Translations under genes and position numbers: made by a program
Shown: positions 21,992 to 30,825 of the stretch, one piece after another
Numbering within the stretch: position 1 is the first letter of the stretch
Layout: every line of letters begins with the position of its first letter
The notes under the pieces: model-generated
What the model was told of the DNA's origin: nothing
The model's database searches: none
Seen by the model: the letters and a program-made list of their open reading frames with translations, nothing else
Assembly: GCF_040796495.1 (NCBI RefSeq)
Contig: NZ_JBFNQN010000014.1
Location: forward strand, 62,001-126,000
Direction of reading: 5' to 3'
From: Kineococcus endophyticus
GTDB lineage: Bacteria > Actinomycetota > Actinomycetes > Actinomycetales > Kineococcaceae
Length of the DNA stretch: 64,000 nucleotides

Positions 21992-23131
21992 CTAGGGGGC
22001 CGGTCGCACCCGGGACCGGGCCCCGCCGGGCAGGGCGAACAACCAGCCCGCGCCGATCCGGCCGGCCAGCGTCTGCACGGCCAGGCACAGCCACACGAGG
22101 GCCGCGGTGACGACCAGCGGGTAGGCGACGACGACGACCGCGAGCGCCGGGTGCGGCAGCCGGCCGAAGGCGGGGTTCGTCACCGCGCCGAGCGGCCGCT
22201 GCACGAGGAGCAGGACGATGCCGTGCACGACGTACACGGGCAGGGTCCGCCGGCCCAGCCGCAGCAGGGGCTGGCTGAGGCGCGGCAACCGCTGGGTCAG
22301 CAGGACGGCCAGGCAGACGCCGACCACGATCGCGGCTGCGCGCGTGGGGATCTCGACGAGCGCGTCGACGAGGACGGGCGGGTGGACGAGGCGGACGGCG
22401 GCCAGCACGAGCACGAGCAGACCCCCGACCCCCACGACGAGCGCGGGCCGTTGCCGGGCGGTCAACGACCGGACGGCGTCGGGGAAGCGGGCCCCCGCGA
22501 GGAACCACACGAGGTTCTCCACGACGGAGTGCGTGTCTCCGGACCCGGGCAGGACGCCGCAGAAGGAGACGACGGCGAGCACCGCGGCCGCCGCGACGGG
22601 AACGGCGGCGGGCCAGCGGCGCGTCAGCCGGGCCAGCACGAAGTACACGGCGAGCGCGTAGAGGTACCACAGGCCGGTCGAGGCCGTGGCCACCGCGGCG
22701 GGGAGGTCGCGGAGACGTTCCGGCGCCATGAAGGTCGGGACGGCGACGGCCGTCGAGACCGCGAACCCGATGAGCAGCCAGACCACGTGCAGGTAGAGGT
22801 TCTGCCCCACCCGCGGCCGCAGCACGACCCGCCACGGACGCGTGAGGGCGGCGGCCGCGAACAGCCCGGAGATGGCGAAGAAGAGCGGCATCCGCAAGGG
22901 GCGCAGGACGACGTCGACGTCGTCCCAGACGGGCGGGGCACCCGCCGCCCAGGGGGCACCGGCGAGGTCGAGGAGGATGTAGGCGACGTGGCCGAGGACG
23001 ACCAGCAGGATGCAGACGGCCTTGGCGGCGTCGGGCCACGCGGCCCGTGACCGACCGGGCGACGACCCGTCCGGGGCGACCGACGCCACCGGCGCCGCGA
23101 CGCCCCCTTCCGCCACCACTTCTCCTGCCAT
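21992..23131 (-). CDS. Acyltransferase family 3 membrane protein
   Basis: This 379-residue integral membrane protein has about ten helices and the acyltransferase-3 entry motif [18 protein letters not shown], including the conserved His. Members O-acetylate surface sugars, peptidoglycan or lipids; the substrate here is unknown. A first helix after about 30 cytoplasmic residues supports ATG at 23131, preceded by GGGAGGGGGG. The stop codon is embedded in the likely -10 box of metG. Confidence 0.85.
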   Translation of the reverse strand: MAGEVVAEGGVAAPVASVAPDGSSPGRSRAAWPDAAKAVCILLVVLGHVAYILLDLAGAPWAAGAPPVWDDVDVVLRPLRMPLFFAISGLFAAAALTRPWRVVLRPRVGQNLYLHVVWLLIGFAVSTAVAVPTFMAPERLRDLPAAVATASTGLWYLYALAVYFVLARLTRRWPAAVPVAAAAVLAVVSFCGVLPGSGDTHSVVENLVWFLAGARFPDAVRSLTARQRPALVVGVGGLLVLVLAAVRLVHPPVLVDALVEIPTRAAAIVVGVCLAVLLTQRLPRLSQPLLRLGRRTLPVYVVHGIVLLLVQRPLGAVTNPAFGRLPHPALAVVVVAYPLVVTAALVWLCLAVQTLAGRIGAGWLFALPGGARSRVRPAP

Positions 23132-23259
23132 GGGACCCCCCTCCCGACACTTGCCGCGGCACACCGTAGCGGTGGCTCCGGGCGGGGGGAACCCTCGCTC
23201 ACCCCGGGCACCGGACCCGTCGGCGCGCGCCGCGTTCGAACGGGCCGTACGGTCGCCGG

Positions 23260-23490
23260 GTGAGCGAGCAGACCTCCGGCCAGGACCAGAACCCCGACCC
23301 CACGCAGAACGCCGAGAAGGACCCCGAGACCTGGGTCACCGGCGACGAACCGATGACCGGCCCCCAGCGCAGCTACCTGCAGACGCTGGCGCGCGAGGCC
23401 GGCCGTGAGCTCCCCGACGACCTCGACAAGGCGCGGGCCTCCGAGCTCATCGACGAGCTGCAGCAGGAGACGGGCCGCGGGAACTCCTGA
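23260..23490 (+). CDS. DUF3072 domain small protein
   Basis: This 76-residue hydrophilic protein carries the DUF3072 core DPETWVTGDEPMTGPQRSYL followed by a helical end (SELIDELQQETGRG). The family is common in actinobacteria and its function is unknown; the end resembles a SAP/HeH-like helix pair. The GTG start follows TACGGT (23248-23253) by exactly six bases, a leaderless layout. It is followed 16 bp later by the VOC gene, which has its own -10-like element. Confidence 0.85.
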   Translation: MSEQTSGQDQNPDPTQNAEKDPETWVTGDEPMTGPQRSYLQTLAREAGRELPDDLDKARASELIDELQQETGRGNS

Positions 23491-23506
23491 ACGGTAGCGT
23501 CCGGGC

Positions 23507-24247
23507 GTGGACAGCCGTCTGGTGAACGTCGTGGTCGACGCCGTCGACCCGGTCCGGCTCGCGCACTGGTGGCGGCGGGCCCTGGAGTGGCGGCTCGGCT
23601 ACGCCGACGCGCACGAGACGGACGTCGTGCCGCCTGAGGGCGAACCCGGCGTCGAGCTGGTGTTCCTCCCCGGCGGGGCCCCCAGGGCGCCCGGGTCCCC
23701 GCCGAACCGGGTGCACCTGGACCTCGACTCCTCCTCTCCCGCCGACCAGCGCGAGACGGTGGAGTTCCTGCTCGACACCGGGGCGCAGCGCGTCGACGTC
23801 GGCCAGGGCGACGCCCCGTGGGTCGTCCTGGCCGACCCCGAGGGCAACGAGTTCTGCGTCCTGGACCCACGACCGGAGTACGACGGGACCGGGCGCGTGG
23901 CCGCCGTGGTGTGCCTGGCGGCCGACCCCCCGGCGCTGGCGGAGTTCTGGGCACCCCTGGCGGGGATGCCCTTGGCGCGCAGCACTTCCCGGGTGGCGCA
24001 GCTGCGCGGGACGTCCGGTCCCTTCCTCGAGTTCGTCGCCTCGCCCACCCCGCACACGGTGAAGAACCGCTGGCACCTCGACGTGCGGGCGACGCGGTCC
24101 GGGCGCGGCCGGGAACGCGTGCTGTCCCGCGCGCTGGAGACGGGCGCCCGCAGGGCCGACATCGGCCAGGGGCCGGGGGTCACGTGGACGGTGCTGGCCG
24201 ACCCCGAGGGCAACGAGTTCTGCGTCCTGTCCGGAGCCGTCGAGTAG
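23507..24247 (+). CDS. Tandem VOC / glyoxalase-like domain protein
   Basis: This 246-residue protein consists of two glyoxalase-like (VOC) domains in tandem. Each begins with a strand-helix unit followed by a W-rich segment, and each ends with the duplicated motif DPEGNEFCVL (near residues 115 and 235). It resembles the Glyoxalase_6 group of actinobacteria; the substrate is unknown. The internal duplication is clear. The GTG start lies six bases after TAGCGT (23495-23500), so it is likely leaderless. It is convergent with the oxidoreductase gene, with only about 11 bp between stops. Confidence 0.88.
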   Translation: MDSRLVNVVVDAVDPVRLAHWWRRALEWRLGYADAHETDVVPPEGEPGVELVFLPGGAPRAPGSPPNRVHLDLDSSSPADQRETVEFLLDTGAQRVDVGQGDAPWVVLADPEGNEFCVLDPRPEYDGTGRVAAVVCLAADPPALAEFWAPLAGMPLARSTSRVAQLRGTSGPFLEFVASPTPHTVKNRWHLDVRATRSGRGRERVLSRALETGARRADIGQGPGVTWTVLADPEGNEFCVLSGAVE

Positions 24248-24258
24248 TCCCGGGGCAG

Positions 24259-25221
24259 TCAGGGCAGCAGCAGCGACTTCCCCGTCGTCCGCCGGCCCTC
24301 GAGGTCCTCGTGCGCCCGGCGCGCGTCGGCGAGCGGGTACGTCCCGCCGACGCGGACGACGATCTCTCCGGCGGCGACCCACCCGAAGAGCTCGTCCGTG
24401 CGGGCCAGCAGCTCCTGGCGGGTCTGCGTGTACGCGCCGAGGCTCGGGCGGGTGAGGAACAGGGACCCCAGCGCGTTGAGGCGCTGGACGTCGAAGGGTG
24501 GCACCTGACCGCTGGACCCGCCGAACAGCGCCACCAGCCCGCGCGGGCGCAGCGCGGTCAGGCTGGCCTCGAAGGTGTCCTTGCCGACGCTGTCGTAGAC
24601 GACGTCGACCCCACGACCGCCCGTGAGGTCGCGCGCCGCGGCGGGCGCCTGCGCGTAGCCCACGACCTCGTCGGCCCCGGCGGCCCGTGCCAGCTCGGCC
24701 TTGGCCGGGGTGGAGACGGTCGCCAGGACGTGGGCGCCCTTGCGCTTGAGCACCTGGGTGAGCAGCAGCCCGACCCCGCCGGCCCCGGCGTGCACCAGCG
24801 CCCACGTGCCGGCCTGCACCGGGAACGTGTCCGTCGCGAGGTAGTGCGCCGTGAGCCCCTGGAGCAGGACGGCCGCGCAGACCGTCGGGTCGAGACCGTC
24901 GGGAACGGGCACCAGCTCACCGGCCGCGACGAGGACCTGCTCGGCGTAGCTGCCGGGCGCCTCCTTCCAGGCGACGGGCTGCCCCACGGTGAACCCCTCG
25001 ACCCCGGGTCCGAGCGCCGCGACCCGACCGGCTCCCTCGCTGCCCAGCACCGCGGGCAGCTCGAGGGGGTAGACCCCGCTGCGGCGGTAGGTGTCGATGA
25101 AGTTCACGCCGGCCGCCGCGACGTCGACGAGCACCTGTCCCGGCCCCGGCTCGGGGTCGGGGAGGTCGACGAGGGTGAGGACCTCCGGCCCTCCGGTCCG
25201 TTCCACCTGGACTGCGCGCAC
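24259..25221 (-). CDS. NADPH:quinone oxidoreductase (zinc-independent MDR family)
   Basis: This 320-residue medium-chain dehydrogenase/reductase is of the Qor type. The N-terminal catalytic domain has AAGVNFIDTYRRSGVYP. The NADPH-binding motif VHAGAGGVGLLLTQVL is near residue 145, and VVYDSVGKDTFEASL follows. The cysteine zinc cluster of alcohol dehydrogenases is absent. It probably reduces quinones or enones. GTG at 25221 matches the family start (VRAVQVERTGGPEVL). It lies 38 bp downstream of the LacI-type regulator and may be co-transcribed with it. Confidence 0.9.
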   Translation of the reverse strand: MRAVQVERTGGPEVLTLVDLPDPEPGPGQVLVDVAAAGVNFIDTYRRSGVYPLELPAVLGSEGAGRVAALGPGVEGFTVGQPVAWKEAPGSYAEQVLVAAGELVPVPDGLDPTVCAAVLLQGLTAHYLATDTFPVQAGTWALVHAGAGGVGLLLTQVLKRKGAHVLATVSTPAKAELARAAGADEVVGYAQAPAAARDLTGGRGVDVVYDSVGKDTFEASLTALRPRGLVALFGGSSGQVPPFDVQRLNALGSLFLTRPSLGAYTQTRQELLARTDELFGWVAAGEIVVRVGGTYPLADARRAHEDLEGRRTTGKSLLLP

Positions 25222-25259
25222 GGGCGCAGCCTGCCAGCCCGCGACACGCACCTCCAGTG

Positions 25260-26306
25260 TCAGCCGCCGGTGCTCTCCCGCACGACGAGGTGACCCGTCA
25301 CGGTCAGCAGCCGCTCGGGCCCGTCGAAGCCGGCGAGCCGGTCCGACAGCAGCCGCAGCGACATCTCGGCCATCTCGGAGCGGTCGAGCGCGATCGACGT
25401 CAGGGTCGGCGCCGAGTACTGCGCCTGCTCGACGTCGTCGACGCCGAGGACGGCGACGTCCTGCGGCACGCGCAGACCGAGGCGGCGCAGGGCGTGCAGG
25501 GCGCCGAACGCCACGAGGTCGTTCGCGGCGAAGATCGCGTCGACGTCCGGGCGCGCCGTGAGCAGGGCCGTCGTGCCGAGGAACCCGTCCTGCCGGGTCC
25601 ACTCCGCCAGCGGCTGCAGCAGCTCGGGGTCGAACGTCAGGCGGGCCCGGCGCAGCGCGCGCCGGTACCCCTCGACGCGCTGGGCGACGACCGGTGGCCG
25701 GGAGGTCCCCGGGTCCTTGTCCCCCACGAAGGCGATGGTCCGGCGGCCGATCTCCAGGAGGTGGCGCACCGCGCTGTCGCCGAGGTCGACGGAGTCGATC
25801 GTCACCCGGTCGACCCCGGAACCCTCGCCGTACTCCCCGACGAGCACGGCCGGGGTGGTGTCCCGCCGCTGCTGGAACTCCTCCACCGGCAGGGTCTGGG
25901 GCGCGAAGATCAGCCCGTCGACGAGGCGGACGGGGAAACCCGTCGCGACCTCGCGCTCTCGGTCGAGGTCGCCGTCGGTCTGCTCGACCAGCAGCGTGAG
26001 CCCCCGCCCGCGCGCCGCGTCCACGAGGGTGGAGGCGAGCTCGCCGTAGTACGGGCTGGTGACGTCGGGCAGCGCGAGGGCCACCAGACCGGTCCGGCCC
26101 TGCCGCAGCTGCCGGCCGATCCCGTTGGGGCGGTAGTCGAGCTGGGCGATGAAGGCCTTGACCTTCTCGCGCATCTCCGGCCGCACGTGCGGGTGGTCGT
26201 TGACGACGTTGGACACCGTCTTGATCGACACGCCGGCGGCCTCGGCGACGTCCCGCAACGTCGTGGGGCGCGGGGTCGCGCGCGACGGCACGGGCGGGGA
26301 GGGCAC
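25260..26306 (-). CDS. LacI family transcriptional regulator, divergent from GH51
   Basis: This 348-residue regulator has the N-terminal LacI helix-turn-helix and hinge (TTLRDVAEAAGVSIKTVSNV, residues about 16-36) and a periplasmic-binding-protein-like sensor domain (GLVALALPDVTSPYYGEL; DAIFAANDLVAFGAL). Its position divergent from an alpha-L-arabinofuranosidase gene suggests that it senses arabinose or an arabino-oligosaccharide. A 16-bp near-palindrome in the shared intergenic region is its likely operator. Two GTG starts are possible (26306 and 26291); the outer one is used. Confidence 0.9.
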   Translation of the reverse strand: MPSPPVPSRATPRPTTLRDVAEAAGVSIKTVSNVVNDHPHVRPEMREKVKAFIAQLDYRPNGIGRQLRQGRTGLVALALPDVTSPYYGELASTLVDAARGRGLTLLVEQTDGDLDREREVATGFPVRLVDGLIFAPQTLPVEEFQQRRDTTPAVLVGEYGEGSGVDRVTIDSVDLGDSAVRHLLEIGRRTIAFVGDKDPGTSRPPVVAQRVEGYRRALRRARLTFDPELLQPLAEWTRQDGFLGTTALLTARPDVDAIFAANDLVAFGALHALRRLGLRVPQDVAVLGVDDVEQAQYSAPTLTSIALDRSEMAEMSLRLLSDRLAGFDGPERLLTVTGHLVVRESTGG

Positions 26307-26437
26307 CGCCGCATTGTGCCACCGGCTGTCTTGACGCCGCCCCCGCTTTCGCGTTGACTGCCTTCCAACGTTGCAAGAGCGCGACGCCGCAGGACCCGCC
26401 CGCACACCGACGTGACGCGAACCCAGGAGAGCCACCC
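26307..26437. promoter_or_regulatory. Divergent LacI/GH51 control region with operator
   Basis: The half-sites CTTCCAAC (26362-26369) and GTTGCAAG (26370-26377) form a 16-bp palindrome with one mismatched pair and a central CG, the typical form of a LacI-family operator. TTGACT at 26353-26358 could be the -35 element for the GH51 gene; the operator would then fill the spacer and -10 zone and block transcription when bound. AGGAGA precedes the GH51 GTG. Confidence 0.7.
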
Positions 26438-27949
26438 GTGCGCACCGCCCGCCTCGCCCTCGACCCCGCCTTCACCGTGGGTCCGGTCCCCCGCCGGCTG
26501 TTCGGCTCGTTCGTCGAGCACATGGGCCGCTGCGTCTACACCGGGATCTTCGAACCGGACCACCCCAGCGCCGACGAGGACGGTCTGCGCACCGACGTCC
26601 TCGAACTCACCAGGGAACTCGGCCCGACCGTCGTGCGCTACCCCGGCGGGAACTTCGTCTCCGGGTTCGAGTGGGAGGACTCCGTCGGCCCGCGCGAGGA
26701 CCGCCCCCGCCGGATCGACCGCGCCTGGCGCTCGGTGGAGACCAACCAGTTCGGGCTCGCCGAGTTCGACGCCTGGGCCCGCAAGGTCGGCACCGAGCCG
26801 ATGATGGCCGTCAACCTCGGGACCCGCGGTCTGCAGGAGGCCTGCGACCTCCTCGAGTACAGCAACCACACCTCGGGCACGAAGTTCTCCGACCTGCGCA
26901 TCCAGCACGGCTCCAAGGACCCGTTCGGCATCAAGCTCTGGTGCCTGGGGAACGAGCTCGACGGTCCCTGGCAGACGGGCCACAAGACGGCCGCGGAGTA
27001 CGGTCGCCTCGCCGCCGAGACCGGCATGGCGATGCGCACGGTCGACCCGGACATCGAACTCGTCGCGGTCGGTTCCTCCAGCCGCGCGATGCCGACGTTC
27101 GGCGAGTGGGAGCAGACCGTCCTCGAACTTTCGTACCACGCGGTGGACTACGTCTCCCTGCACGCCTACTACCAGGAGCACGACGGCGACGCGGCGAGCT
27201 TCCTGGCCTCCGCCGTCGACATGGACCTGTTCATCGACCAGGTCGTCGCGACGGCGGACGCGGTGCGCGCGAAGGGCAAGCACACCAAGAAGATCAACCT
27301 GAGCTTCGACGAGTGGAACGTCTGGTACCAGTCCAAGCCGCACCACGGCCCGGGCGTGGAACCGTGGGACGTCGCCCCGCGCGTCATCGAGGACGAGTAC
27401 TCGGTCACCGACGCCGTCGTCGTCGGAACCCTGCTGAACTCCCTGCTGCGCCACGCCGACCGCGTGCACATCGGCGCCCAGGCCCAGCTCGTCAACGTCA
27501 TCGGCCTGCTGCGCAGCGAGCCGGGCGGGGAGGCGTGGAAGCAGACCATCGCCCACCCCTTCGAGCAGGTCCGCCGCCTCGCCACCGGGAACGTCCTGCA
27601 GGTGGTCACCACGTCGGAGAAGTACGAGACGGCGAAGTTCGACGCCGTCGACGTGGTCGACGCCTCGGCGACCTACGACGAGGAGTTCCTCACCGTGTTC
27701 CTCGCCAACCGCGACCAGGAGCAGCCGGCCTCCGTCGAGGTCCCGCTGCGGGCGTTCGACGTCGACCGCGTCGCCACCGCCAAGGTGCTCGCCGCCACCG
27801 AGGGGCAGGACCGCCACACGACGAACCTCGAGGGCGACCACTCGGCCGTCGGCCTGCGCCCCCTCGAGGACGTCACCGTCACCGACGGGCTCGCGACGGT
27901 GGTCCTGCCGCCGCTGTCCTGGGCCGTCGTGCAGTTCCGCAAGGGCTGA
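26438..27949 (+). CDS. Alpha-N-arabinofuranosidase, glycoside hydrolase family 51
   Basis: This intracellular retaining enzyme removes alpha-L-arabinofuranosyl residues from arabinan or arabinoxylan fragments. The 503-residue protein has no signal peptide and has family length. It shows the GH51 signatures RLFGSFVEHMGRCVYTGIF, RYPGGNFVSGFEW, the acid/base Glu in WCLGNELDGPW, and the nucleophile Glu in LSFDEWNVWY. The GTG start follows AGGAGA. The divergent LacI gene probably represses it. No arabinose transporter or ara genes are nearby. Confidence 0.95.
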   Translation: MRTARLALDPAFTVGPVPRRLFGSFVEHMGRCVYTGIFEPDHPSADEDGLRTDVLELTRELGPTVVRYPGGNFVSGFEWEDSVGPREDRPRRIDRAWRSVETNQFGLAEFDAWARKVGTEPMMAVNLGTRGLQEACDLLEYSNHTSGTKFSDLRIQHGSKDPFGIKLWCLGNELDGPWQTGHKTAAEYGRLAAETGMAMRTVDPDIELVAVGSSSRAMPTFGEWEQTVLELSYHAVDYVSLHAYYQEHDGDAASFLASAVDMDLFIDQVVATADAVRAKGKHTKKINLSFDEWNVWYQSKPHHGPGVEPWDVAPRVIEDEYSVTDAVVVGTLLNSLLRHADRVHIGAQAQLVNVIGLLRSEPGGEAWKQTIAHPFEQVRRLATGNVLQVVTTSEKYETAKFDAVDVVDASATYDEEFLTVFLANRDQEQPASVEVPLRAFDVDRVATAKVLAATEGQDRHTTNLEGDHSAVGLRPLEDVTVTDGLATVVLPPLSWAVVQFRKG

Positions 27950-27952
27950 CGC

Positions 27953-28315
27953 TCAAGGGTTCGCGAGCCGGCGGCGCACCAGTTCGGCGAGTTCGACGGA
28001 CTCGCCGTCGCGCGCGCCGCGGCCGACCTGCAGGGGTGGTTCCGCGGGGTCCAGATGGACCCCGCGGAACCGCGCCCGCACGCTGGGCGCCACGTCCAGC
28101 ACGTAGTACTCCCCCTGCTCGCCGACCCCGAGGGACCCGTCGGCGCGCAGGTACCACCCCACGACGTCGGTGCGGTACCGCGCCGTCCCGGCCCGCGCGC
28201 GCAGGGGCGCCGGCGCCTCACCGCGGTGCCGCAGTTCCGACACCAGGGCGCGCAGCAGCTCCCGGGCGCGCTCCGTCTCGGCCGCCCGCGACCGCTCCCA
28301 CCACTCCGCCGTCAC
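27953..28315 (-). CDS. Hypothetical protein, 120 residues
   Basis: This charged cytosolic protein starts with an Arg/Glu-rich helix (EWWERSRAAETERARELLRA). A beta-rich half follows (RTDVVGWYLRADGSLGVGEQ, EYYVLDVAP). No family was recognised with certainty. Its stop lies three bases from the convergent GH51 stop. The GTG start at 28315 lacks a strong ribosome site. Codon use fits the host, so it is likely real, but the function is unknown. Confidence 0.6.
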   Translation of the reverse strand: MTAEWWERSRAAETERARELLRALVSELRHRGEAPAPLRARAGTARYRTDVVGWYLRADGSLGVGEQGEYYVLDVAPSVRARFRGVHLDPAEPPLQVGRGARDGESVELAELVRRRLANP

Positions 28316-28346
28316 GGCTCCATGACAGCACCCCCGGCCGGCCGGC

Positions 28347-29237
28347 TCAGAGCAGCAGGTCGCCCACCCCGGCCAGCGGACGCCACGCCGGCACCGGCTC
28401 CCCGACCGCGGCCGGGACCAGGACGGGCAGGCGGTCGGCGGCCACGAGCGGGCCGAGGTCCAGCGCGGTGAGCTCGGCCACGTCCTCGACGGGGACCTGG
28501 AACGTGCGGAACCCGCCGAGCTCGGGGACGTCCTGCGCCTCCGGGGTGCCGACGATCTGCTCGACCAGGGGCGTCTGGTCCAGCACGAACCCCGCGCTCG
28601 CCAGGACGGGCACCGTCCCGTCCGGGCCGGGCAGCAGGTAGGCCGCGACCTTGTAGAACCGCCGCGGGATGCGCACCCCGCGGTACTCCGGGTCGTCCGC
28701 GGCGAACACCGGTCCGGTCACGACCACCAGGCGCTGCCCCCACTGCCGGGCGTGGTCCAGGACGTGGTCCTCCAGCCCCAGCCACAGGTCCACCGCCTGG
28801 TTGAAGCGCGAGGCCTGCGGGGCGGCGTTCGTGTACGAGAACGTGTCCGCGTTCGCCCGCGCCGCCTCCGGACCCCAGCCCGGGTCGCGCCGGCGCACGA
28901 GGTGGCCGCGGTCGAAGTCGTTGCGGGCGTAGAGCTGCGCCCCCGCCTGCTCGTCTGGTCCGAGGCGCGGGTCGAGGAACCACGCGTCGCCCGACCGCGG
29001 CACGTCGACGAGGGCGGCGCCGTCGACGGCGACGACGGTGGCCGCCGCGAGCCGGCGGTCGGGCCGGTGCACGACCGAGAAGTGCGTGTAGGGCAGGACG
29101 ACGACCTCGGCCCCGTCCCGCGGCACCGGCAGCGGCACGGGCGGCCCCGGGGCGAGGAAGTGCGGGTCGTAGCCCGCGCGGCGCGAGAGGTCGGGGACGG
29201 CGTCGGTCCGGCTCACGGAGTGGTCCACGGAGGCCAC
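28347..29237 (-). CDS. DNA/RNA non-specific endonuclease (beta-beta-alpha metal)
   Basis: This 296-residue protein carries the DNA/RNA non-specific endonuclease signature. YARNDFDRGHLVRRRDPGWG includes the catalytic DRGH histidine, and the metal-binding Asn lies in the later helix (FSYTNAAPQASRFNQAVDLW). The family hydrolyses DNA and RNA with Mg2+. No signal peptide is visible, unlike secreted nucleases, so it may be intracellular, or its true start may differ. Alternative GTG starts exist at 29237 and 29228; the longer is given. No immunity gene is obvious, though the 120-residue hypothetical gene lies directly downstream. Confidence 0.85.
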   Translation of the reverse strand: MASVDHSVSRTDAVPDLSRRAGYDPHFLAPGPPVPLPVPRDGAEVVVLPYTHFSVVHRPDRRLAAATVVAVDGAALVDVPRSGDAWFLDPRLGPDEQAGAQLYARNDFDRGHLVRRRDPGWGPEAARANADTFSYTNAAPQASRFNQAVDLWLGLEDHVLDHARQWGQRLVVVTGPVFAADDPEYRGVRIPRRFYKVAAYLLPGPDGTVPVLASAGFVLDQTPLVEQIVGTPEAQDVPELGGFRTFQVPVEDVAELTALDLGPLVAADRLPVLVPAAVGEPVPAWRPLAGVGDLLL

Positions 29238-29381
29238 CCTGCACCCGGCCTCCGACACGGGTCCCGCACGGCGGGTGACGGGCGGGTGACGATCAGGTGT
29301 CTCGGCGGTGGTGCACGCCTTGACCGATCTGGTGACCCTGAGTAGACAAGGATTCACAACTTGTCGAGAGGGCGGTCCCAC

Positions 29382-30020
29382 GTGCGCGTGACCCGGGCGG
29401 TCGCCCTGCTCCCCGTGCTGCCCGCCGACGTCCCGCTCCTGGAGAACAGCCTCGAGCACCTCATCGAGGCGGCCGACGAGGCGTCCGCGGCGGGCATCGC
29501 GACCACGCTGCTGCTCACCACGTCGGCGCCTCCCGCCGCGACGGCACCGGTCCTGGCGAGCTGGGGCCCGCTCGTCGACCTCCTCGACGACGTCGACCTC
29601 GAGGTCGAGCACCACCCCGCGCCCGAGGGGGTGGACGACCCGGCGGCGGAGGTCGCCGGGCTCCTGACCCGGGCCGCCGACGGGTTGCGCCGCCGTCTGT
29701 CCGACGCGCCGGGCACCGTGGTCCTCACCAGCACCCCGGACGTCGCGGTCGGCCCGGACTGGATCACCGAGCACGTCCGCCACCACCGCGCCGGCGCGAC
29801 CGCGAGCACCGGTCCGGTGCGTCGCACCGGCGGGCCCGACGCGCCCGAGGGGGACCACCGGCACGACACCGTGGCGAACCTCGCCGTGCGCGCCGACCTG
29901 CTGCCCGGCGGCGTCCTCGCCGTCCTGAGCGCCGGGACGGGGGCCGGTCGCCTCGCCCTGGTGCACGCCCTGACCCCCGTCGTGGCCAGTCCCGCCGTCA
30001 CGATCCCGTCGTCCCCCTGA
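29382..30020 (+). CDS. Hypothetical protein with nucleotide-sugar-transferase-like opening
   Basis: This 212-residue protein is of unrecognised family. The beginning (RAVALLPVLPADVPLLENSL) and middle (GTVVLTSTPDVAVGPDWITE) recall glycosyltransferase GT-A folds, but no DXD motif is clear, so this is a weak analogy. It is Ala/Val-rich, without a signal peptide or membrane helices. A plausible promoter precedes it: TTGACC (29320-29325), a 17-base spacer, and TAGACA (29343-29348). It is convergent with the PadR gene; the two reading frames overlap at their ends. Confidence 0.6.
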   Translation: MRVTRAVALLPVLPADVPLLENSLEHLIEAADEASAAGIATTLLLTTSAPPAATAPVLASWGPLVDLLDDVDLEVEHHPAPEGVDDPAAEVAGLLTRAADGLRRRLSDAPGTVVLTSTPDVAVGPDWITEHVRHHRAGATASTGPVRRTGGPDAPEGDHRHDTVANLAVRADLLPGGVLAVLSAGTGAGRLALVHALTPVVASPAVTIPSSP

Positions 30021-30660
30021 GGTCCTCGGCGAGGATCGCGAGCAGGTTCCGACGCGCCTCCTCCAGGACGTCACCGGCCCGCCGGACGTCCTCGGGGCGT
30101 CCCGTCAGCTCGATCTGCTGGTAGGTCATGACCAGCGCGCCGAGCTGGCGCCGGAACTCGTGCCGCCGTTCGCGGTCGGGTCCGCCGTCCAGGGACTCCC
30201 ACGGCGGCGGGGTGTCGCCGTACTCCTGCTCCACGTAGCGCCGGCCCTCCTCGGTGAGGGTGAACTGCTTGGCGTCCGCGGGGTCCGCGACGACGAGTCC
30301 CTCGTCCTGCAGCTGCTGCAGGATCGGGTACACCGATCCCGGGCTGGGCTTCCAGGCGCCGTCGCTGCGGCGCGCCACCTCGCCGATGATGCGGTAACCG
30401 TTGCTGGGCCCTTCGGCCAGCAGCACGAGGACGGCCGCGCGGACGTCACCGCGCTGGCGCCGACCACGACCTCCGCCCCGGCCGCCGAACCCTCCGGGTC
30501 CTCCGAACCCCGGACCCCGGTGACCGCCCGGACCGAAACCCGGCAGGTCGAAGGGGAAACCGGGACCGAACCCGCCGAACGGGCCACCGCCCCCGGGGTG
30601 GTGCCGTCGCGCCTGCTCGAACTGCCCGCCGCGCGGGCCGCTGAACCGTGTGCCTCTCAT
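29998..30660 (-). CDS. PadR family transcriptional regulator with Gly-rich N-terminus
   Basis: This 220-residue regulator has a PadR winged-helix domain (LLAEGPSNGYRIIGEVARRS, WKPSPGSVYPILQQLQDEGL) and a C-terminal helix of the DUF2089/Vir type. It is preceded by an unusual 60-residue Gly/Pro/Phe-rich segment (repeated GPGF and GGFGG units). ATG at 30660 has GGAGGT six bases upstream. A CGATATATCG palindrome lies about 50 bases upstream and is a probable autoregulatory operator. Its 3' end overlaps the convergent gene by 23 bases. Confidence 0.9.
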   Translation of the reverse strand: MRGTRFSGPRGGQFEQARRHHPGGGGPFGGFGPGFPFDLPGFGPGGHRGPGFGGPGGFGGRGGGRGRRQRGDVRAAVLVLLAEGPSNGYRIIGEVARRSDGAWKPSPGSVYPILQQLQDEGLVVADPADAKQFTLTEEGRRYVEQEYGDTPPPWESLDGGPDRERRHEFRRQLGALVMTYQQIELTGRPEDVRRAGDVLEEARRNLLAILAEDLRGTTGS

Positions 30661-30825
30661 GGCTGTACCTCCGTGTCGAGCGAGGCTGAGTGCCTCGCGA
30701 TGCCTCAACGATATATCGGAATGGGTCGCTTGAGAAGAGGACCGTCTTCCGAGGCCCTCCCGCGCCCGCACAGCCGGTGCTAGGTTTCCGGCAAGCGCTT
30801 ACCCACTCCGACGACGGAGGTCCGG
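30661..30825. promoter_or_regulatory. Divergent region with PadR-type and LacI-type operators
   Basis: Two palindromes are visible. CGATATATCG (30709-30718) stands out as AT-rich in this genome and fits PadR-family sites. GGCAAGC/GCTTACC (30790-30803, one mismatched pair) fits a LacI-family operator. TAGGTT at 30781-30786 could be the -10 for the downstream acyltransferase gene, placing the second palindrome over its start of transcription. Confidence 0.6.

Noticed and set aside
20161-22110. Plus-strand open frame opposite metG
   Set aside because: Antisense shadow; metG is certain from HIGH, zinc knuckle and KMSKS-type motifs.
24259-26306. Quinone oxidoreductase as part of arabinose metabolism
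   Set aside because: It is only co-oriented with the LacI gene; the family has no link to arabinose, and no operator was seen in front of it.
28347-29237. Nuclease and adjacent 120-residue gene as a toxin-immunity pair
   Set aside because: The nuclease has no delivery domain or signal peptide and the small gene has no immunity-family features; adjacency alone is not enough.
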